Source: Candidatus Saccharimonadota bacterium (GTDB taxonomy: Bacteria > Patescibacteriota > Saccharimonadia > Saccharimonadales > UBA10212). From it: a DNA stretch of 19,087 nt. The translations under genes were made by a program, and so were the position numbers. The notes below the pieces were generated by a model. It was given only the letters and a program-made list of their open reading frames with translations, ran no database searches and was not told the DNA's origin. This document shows positions 14,989 through 19,087 of this stretch, piece after piece. The DNA lies in NCBI GenBank assembly GCA_028288985.1, contig JAQGHE010000006.1:1-19087 (forward strand), read 5' to 3'. Numbering within the stretch: position 1 is the stretch's first letter; each line of letters begins with the position of its first letter.

Positions 14989-15203
14989 TAGCCCAAACGT
15001 CTCAGCTGCCATCGAACTCTAAGCCCCAGAAAACATAATTTGAAGTACTGCTTGTTCATGCGGGCAAAAGCTTTGCGCCGGCGCCAAGTGCCGATAGCCA
15101 AAAAGCCGTACAGCAGGGCATAGACGGCCAGGGCTACTTCGGCGAAGGTAACCTGAAAATTAGTGCCGGGAATTTGGCCTAGTACTAAGAGAAACTCCAG
15201 CAT
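14958..15203 (-). CDS. Small basic membrane protein, paralog of the upstream gene
   Basis: This 81-residue protein begins MLEFLLVLGQIPGTNFQVTF, closely resembling the start of the upstream protein (MLDFLLILGRIPGTDFFLTF). It has a hydrophobic N-terminal segment, then a transmembrane helix (about 21-38), then a short basic tail (WRRRKAF, later RVRWQLRRL). Function is unknown. An in-frame ATG at 15242 would add 13 residues. I chose ATG 15203 because the homology starts there and GGAG (15209-15212) lies 5 bases upstream. The gene starts inside the 3' end of its paralog (44-base overlap, different frame), which suggests translational coupling, and ends antisense to the last 31 bases of the exonuclease I gene. 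Confidence 0.7.
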   Translation of the reverse strand: MLEFLLVLGQIPGTNFQVTFAEVALAVYALLYGFLAIGTWRRRKAFARMNKQYFKLCFLGLRVRWQLRRLGYYSTGVIDSP

Positions 15204-15900
15204 ATACGCTCCGCAGACGACTTTCTTTAAATGTTTTTTCAAACTTATTAATTTTGCGCTGGGTCTTCCGATACAACCGGCGATAACTTCGGTAGATGTC
15301 GCCCAGTATGTGTCGCCTGGTGCGGCGAATGATCACCTTCATCCGGCGGATCTTTCGACGCGGCAATACGACGGCGGCAAAAATTATGGCCCGTTTAGCC
15401 CGGCGGATTTTTAACAAAGTTCGGCGCTTAGCCCGGCGGTATGCCAGGTAAGCGGCGATGACGGTGGCGCGGTAAGTTCGCTTGATTGCCATCCGGATAG
15501 CGCGCTTTGTGCGTCGAATGCGGCGGCTTACCGCATTTACCATGGATCGTTTTTTGCGCAGGATAGCCAGTTTGATGCGGCGTTTCAGGCGGAGGATTTT
15601 TAAGATTACTGCCAGCTTGCGGCGGCGGATATAGCTTTTTATTTGGCGCTTAATCCTGCGTTCAAAAACTGCCAGGCGGTATCGCTTCAATTTGATAAAG
15701 GTCTTCAGTATCCGCTTGCGCCTGTGATAATTGACGCCGATACGGTGCCAAGCGAAGCGTATAAAACGGCGGATAGCCTTTTCGTGGAGTTTAAACTCAT
15801 ACCAGCTTGCCCAGATCAGAAATATCAGCACTACCTCATTGAAGGTGAGGAAGAAATCAGTGCCGGGAATCCGGCCCAATATAAGTAAAAAGTCCAGCAT
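15160..15900 (-). CDS. Membrane-anchored, extremely Lys/Arg-rich protein of unknown function
   Basis: This 246-residue protein has a hydrophobic N terminus (MLDFLLILGRIPGTDF, then a membrane helix around 21-36) followed by about 190 residues of basic, probably helical sequence. I count 79 Lys+Arg and only 9 Asp+Glu in the whole protein. The basic part repeats short blocks such as KRRIK, RRIRR, RRAKRR, RRAKRA and RRKIRR spaced by Ile, Leu, Ala and Tyr, giving long amphipathic helices. By the positive-inside rule the tail should be cytoplasmic. A perfect AGGAGGT (15905-15911) lies 4 bases before the ATG, and a consensus-like promoter lies further upstream, so this is a real and probably well-expressed gene. 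I recognise no family. Binding of nucleic acid, ribosomes or anionic membrane surfaces is conceivable from charge alone. Confidence 0.8.
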   Translation of the reverse strand: MLDFLLILGRIPGTDFFLTFNEVVLIFLIWASWYEFKLHEKAIRRFIRFAWHRIGVNYHRRKRILKTFIKLKRYRLAVFERRIKRQIKSYIRRRKLAVILKILRLKRRIKLAILRKKRSMVNAVSRRIRRTKRAIRMAIKRTYRATVIAAYLAYRRAKRRTLLKIRRAKRAIIFAAVVLPRRKIRRMKVIIRRTRRHILGDIYRSYRRLYRKTQRKINKFEKTFKESRLRSVYAGVSLSTRPNSRH

Positions 15901-15939
15901 GCCGACCTCCTTAGCTGACTCCTGTTGGCTTTGAAAGGC

Positions 15940-15968
15940 ATTTTATCACGTAATTGCTAAAAAGTCAA
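15940..15968 (-). promoter_or_regulatory. Strong sigma70-like promoter of the basic membrane protein genes
   Basis: On the minus strand TTGACT (15963-15968) and TAAAAT (15940-15945) are separated by exactly 17 bases, each five of six to consensus. TGA directly before the -10 supplies the TGn extension. Transcription would start near 15933, leaving a leader of about 33 nt containing the AGGAGGT. Confidence 0.75.
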
Positions 15969-16016
15969 GTATATACAACTCCTTGGAAATGCTTGCGTTT
16001 ACTGGCAGCCGGGGAC

Positions 16017-16045
16017 TGGAAAAAGTCTTGACTTTCAGGTATAAT
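16017..16045 (+). promoter_or_regulatory. uvrA promoter
   Basis: A perfect TATAAT (16040-16045) has a partial -35 TGGAAA (16017-16022, four of six) at 17 bases. Twelve bases separate the -10 from ATG 16058, so the leader is about 6 nt and there is no Shine-Dalgarno. The spacer carries a palindrome. Confidence 0.55.
16022..16035 (+). repeat. Palindrome inside the uvrA promoter spacer (possible operator)
   Basis: AAAGTC-TT-GACTTT is a perfect inverted repeat of two 6-base arms around TT. It lies between the -35 and -10 elements, where a bound repressor would block polymerase. One related half-site (AAAGTCAAG at 15961-15969) overlaps the -35 of the divergent promoter. Confidence 0.35.
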
Positions 16046-16057
16046 CATTCAGCTTAA

Positions 16058-18868
<2,811 letters not shown>

Positions 18869-18899
18869 AACTGTCAATGCATTTGAACCCGTACGAATT

Positions 18900-18916
18900 C
18901 GACGCACCTAGCGTCG
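18900..18916 (+). other. Small hairpin after uvrA
   Basis: CGACGC (18900-18905) pairs with GCGTCG (18911-18916) around a 5-base loop. Neither side has a T-tract, so termination is uncertain. The stop codon of the opposing gene lies in its loop region. Confidence 0.3.
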
Positions 18917-19087
18917 CTTAAAGACTATCCTAAACTCTTCTCTTAGGGCGCTAAAAATCTCGCGGCGTTTTCTTCCGTTCTTTAGAAGTTCAAAAACGAC
19001 GCTGCCAAATGTCAGCAAAAACGCCAAAAGCACCAGGTATTTTATATAAGCATCAAGGTTCGGCACTCTTTGGCCGACCCAGTAGCT
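18908..19087 (-). CDS. C-terminal part of a membrane protein (runs off the window)
   Basis: The minus-strand frame entering at 19087 stays open for 59 codons to TAG at 18908-18910. The translation has the features of a membrane protein end: a polar segment (YWVGQRVPNLDAYIK), a transmembrane helix (YLVLLAFLLTFGSVVFELL) and a basic cytoplasmic tail (KNGRKRREIFSALREEF, ending FKRR). No start codon is in the window, and no family can be named from this fragment. The gene converges on uvrA with 39 bases between the stops. Random openness is possible, but the hydrophobic-then-basic pattern argues for a real gene. Confidence 0.5.
   Translation of the reverse strand, partial: SYWVGQRVPNLDAYIKYLVLLAFLLTFGSVVFELLKNGRKRREIFSALREEFRIVFKRR

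Noticed and set aside
15163..15888. Plus-strand open frames across the basic-protein region
   Set aside because: They are shadows of the minus-strand genes, which have a promoter, Shine-Dalgarno sequences and paralogous N termini.
16028..16033. TTGACT as the uvrA -35 element
   Set aside because: It is only 6 bases from TATAAT, far too close. It is better explained as one arm of the palindrome.

Overview
The window looks like a chromosomal segment of a small-genome bacterium of the Patescibacteria/CPR radiation, most likely Saccharibacteria. This is inference: there is no rRNA marker. It rests on a reduced alanyl-tRNA synthetase, an FtsA-like gene next to a membrane protein of the kind often labelled 'baseplate J-like' in CPR genomes, a gammaproteobacterial-type exonuclease I, and tight packing of housekeeping genes. 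TGA serves as an ordinary stop (FtsA-like gene, ruvX, obgE), so the code is standard and not the recoded Gracilibacteria/Absconditabacteria one. I see no tRNA, rRNA, CRISPR array, insertion sequence or phage integration signature.

Layout. 1-2770: a GGDEF-domain protein, then alaS in a shortened form without the beta-barrel or the C-Ala domain. 2770-2910: an intergenic stretch with a strong hairpin whose U-tract lies on the minus strand. 2911-7426: a compact plus-strand cluster of an FtsA-like ATPase, a single-pass membrane protein with a large external part, ruvX/yqgF and mltG, with small gaps or overlaps. 7427-8672: a membrane-anchored LysM-CHAP wall hydrolase that appears to start at an ATT codon. 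8756-11389: obgE, then an Ala/Pro/Gln-rich protein of unknown function. 11390-13462 (minus): an ABC exporter whose stop abuts the preceding gene's stop. 13549-14988: exonuclease I (sbcB). 14958-15900 (minus): two overlapping paralogous small membrane proteins, the first with an extremely Lys/Arg-rich tail. 16058-18868: uvrA. 18908-19087 (minus): the 3' end of a membrane-protein gene running off the window.

Themes. Envelope growth and division (FtsA-like, MltG, LysM-CHAP, ABC exporter) and DNA metabolism (RuvX, ExoI, UvrA) dominate. Six plus-strand genes (GGDEF, alaS, ftsA-like, obgE, exoI, uvrA) have a TATAAT-like box only 6-12 nt before the start codon and no clear Shine-Dalgarno sequence, which suggests leaderless or near-leaderless mRNAs. 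The LysM-CHAP gene and the two basic membrane proteins instead carry good Shine-Dalgarno sequences. The least described parts are the Lys/Arg-rich tandem paralogs, the ATT-initiated wall hydrolase, the FtsA-like/membrane-protein pair and the minus-strand terminator between alaS and the FtsA-like gene.
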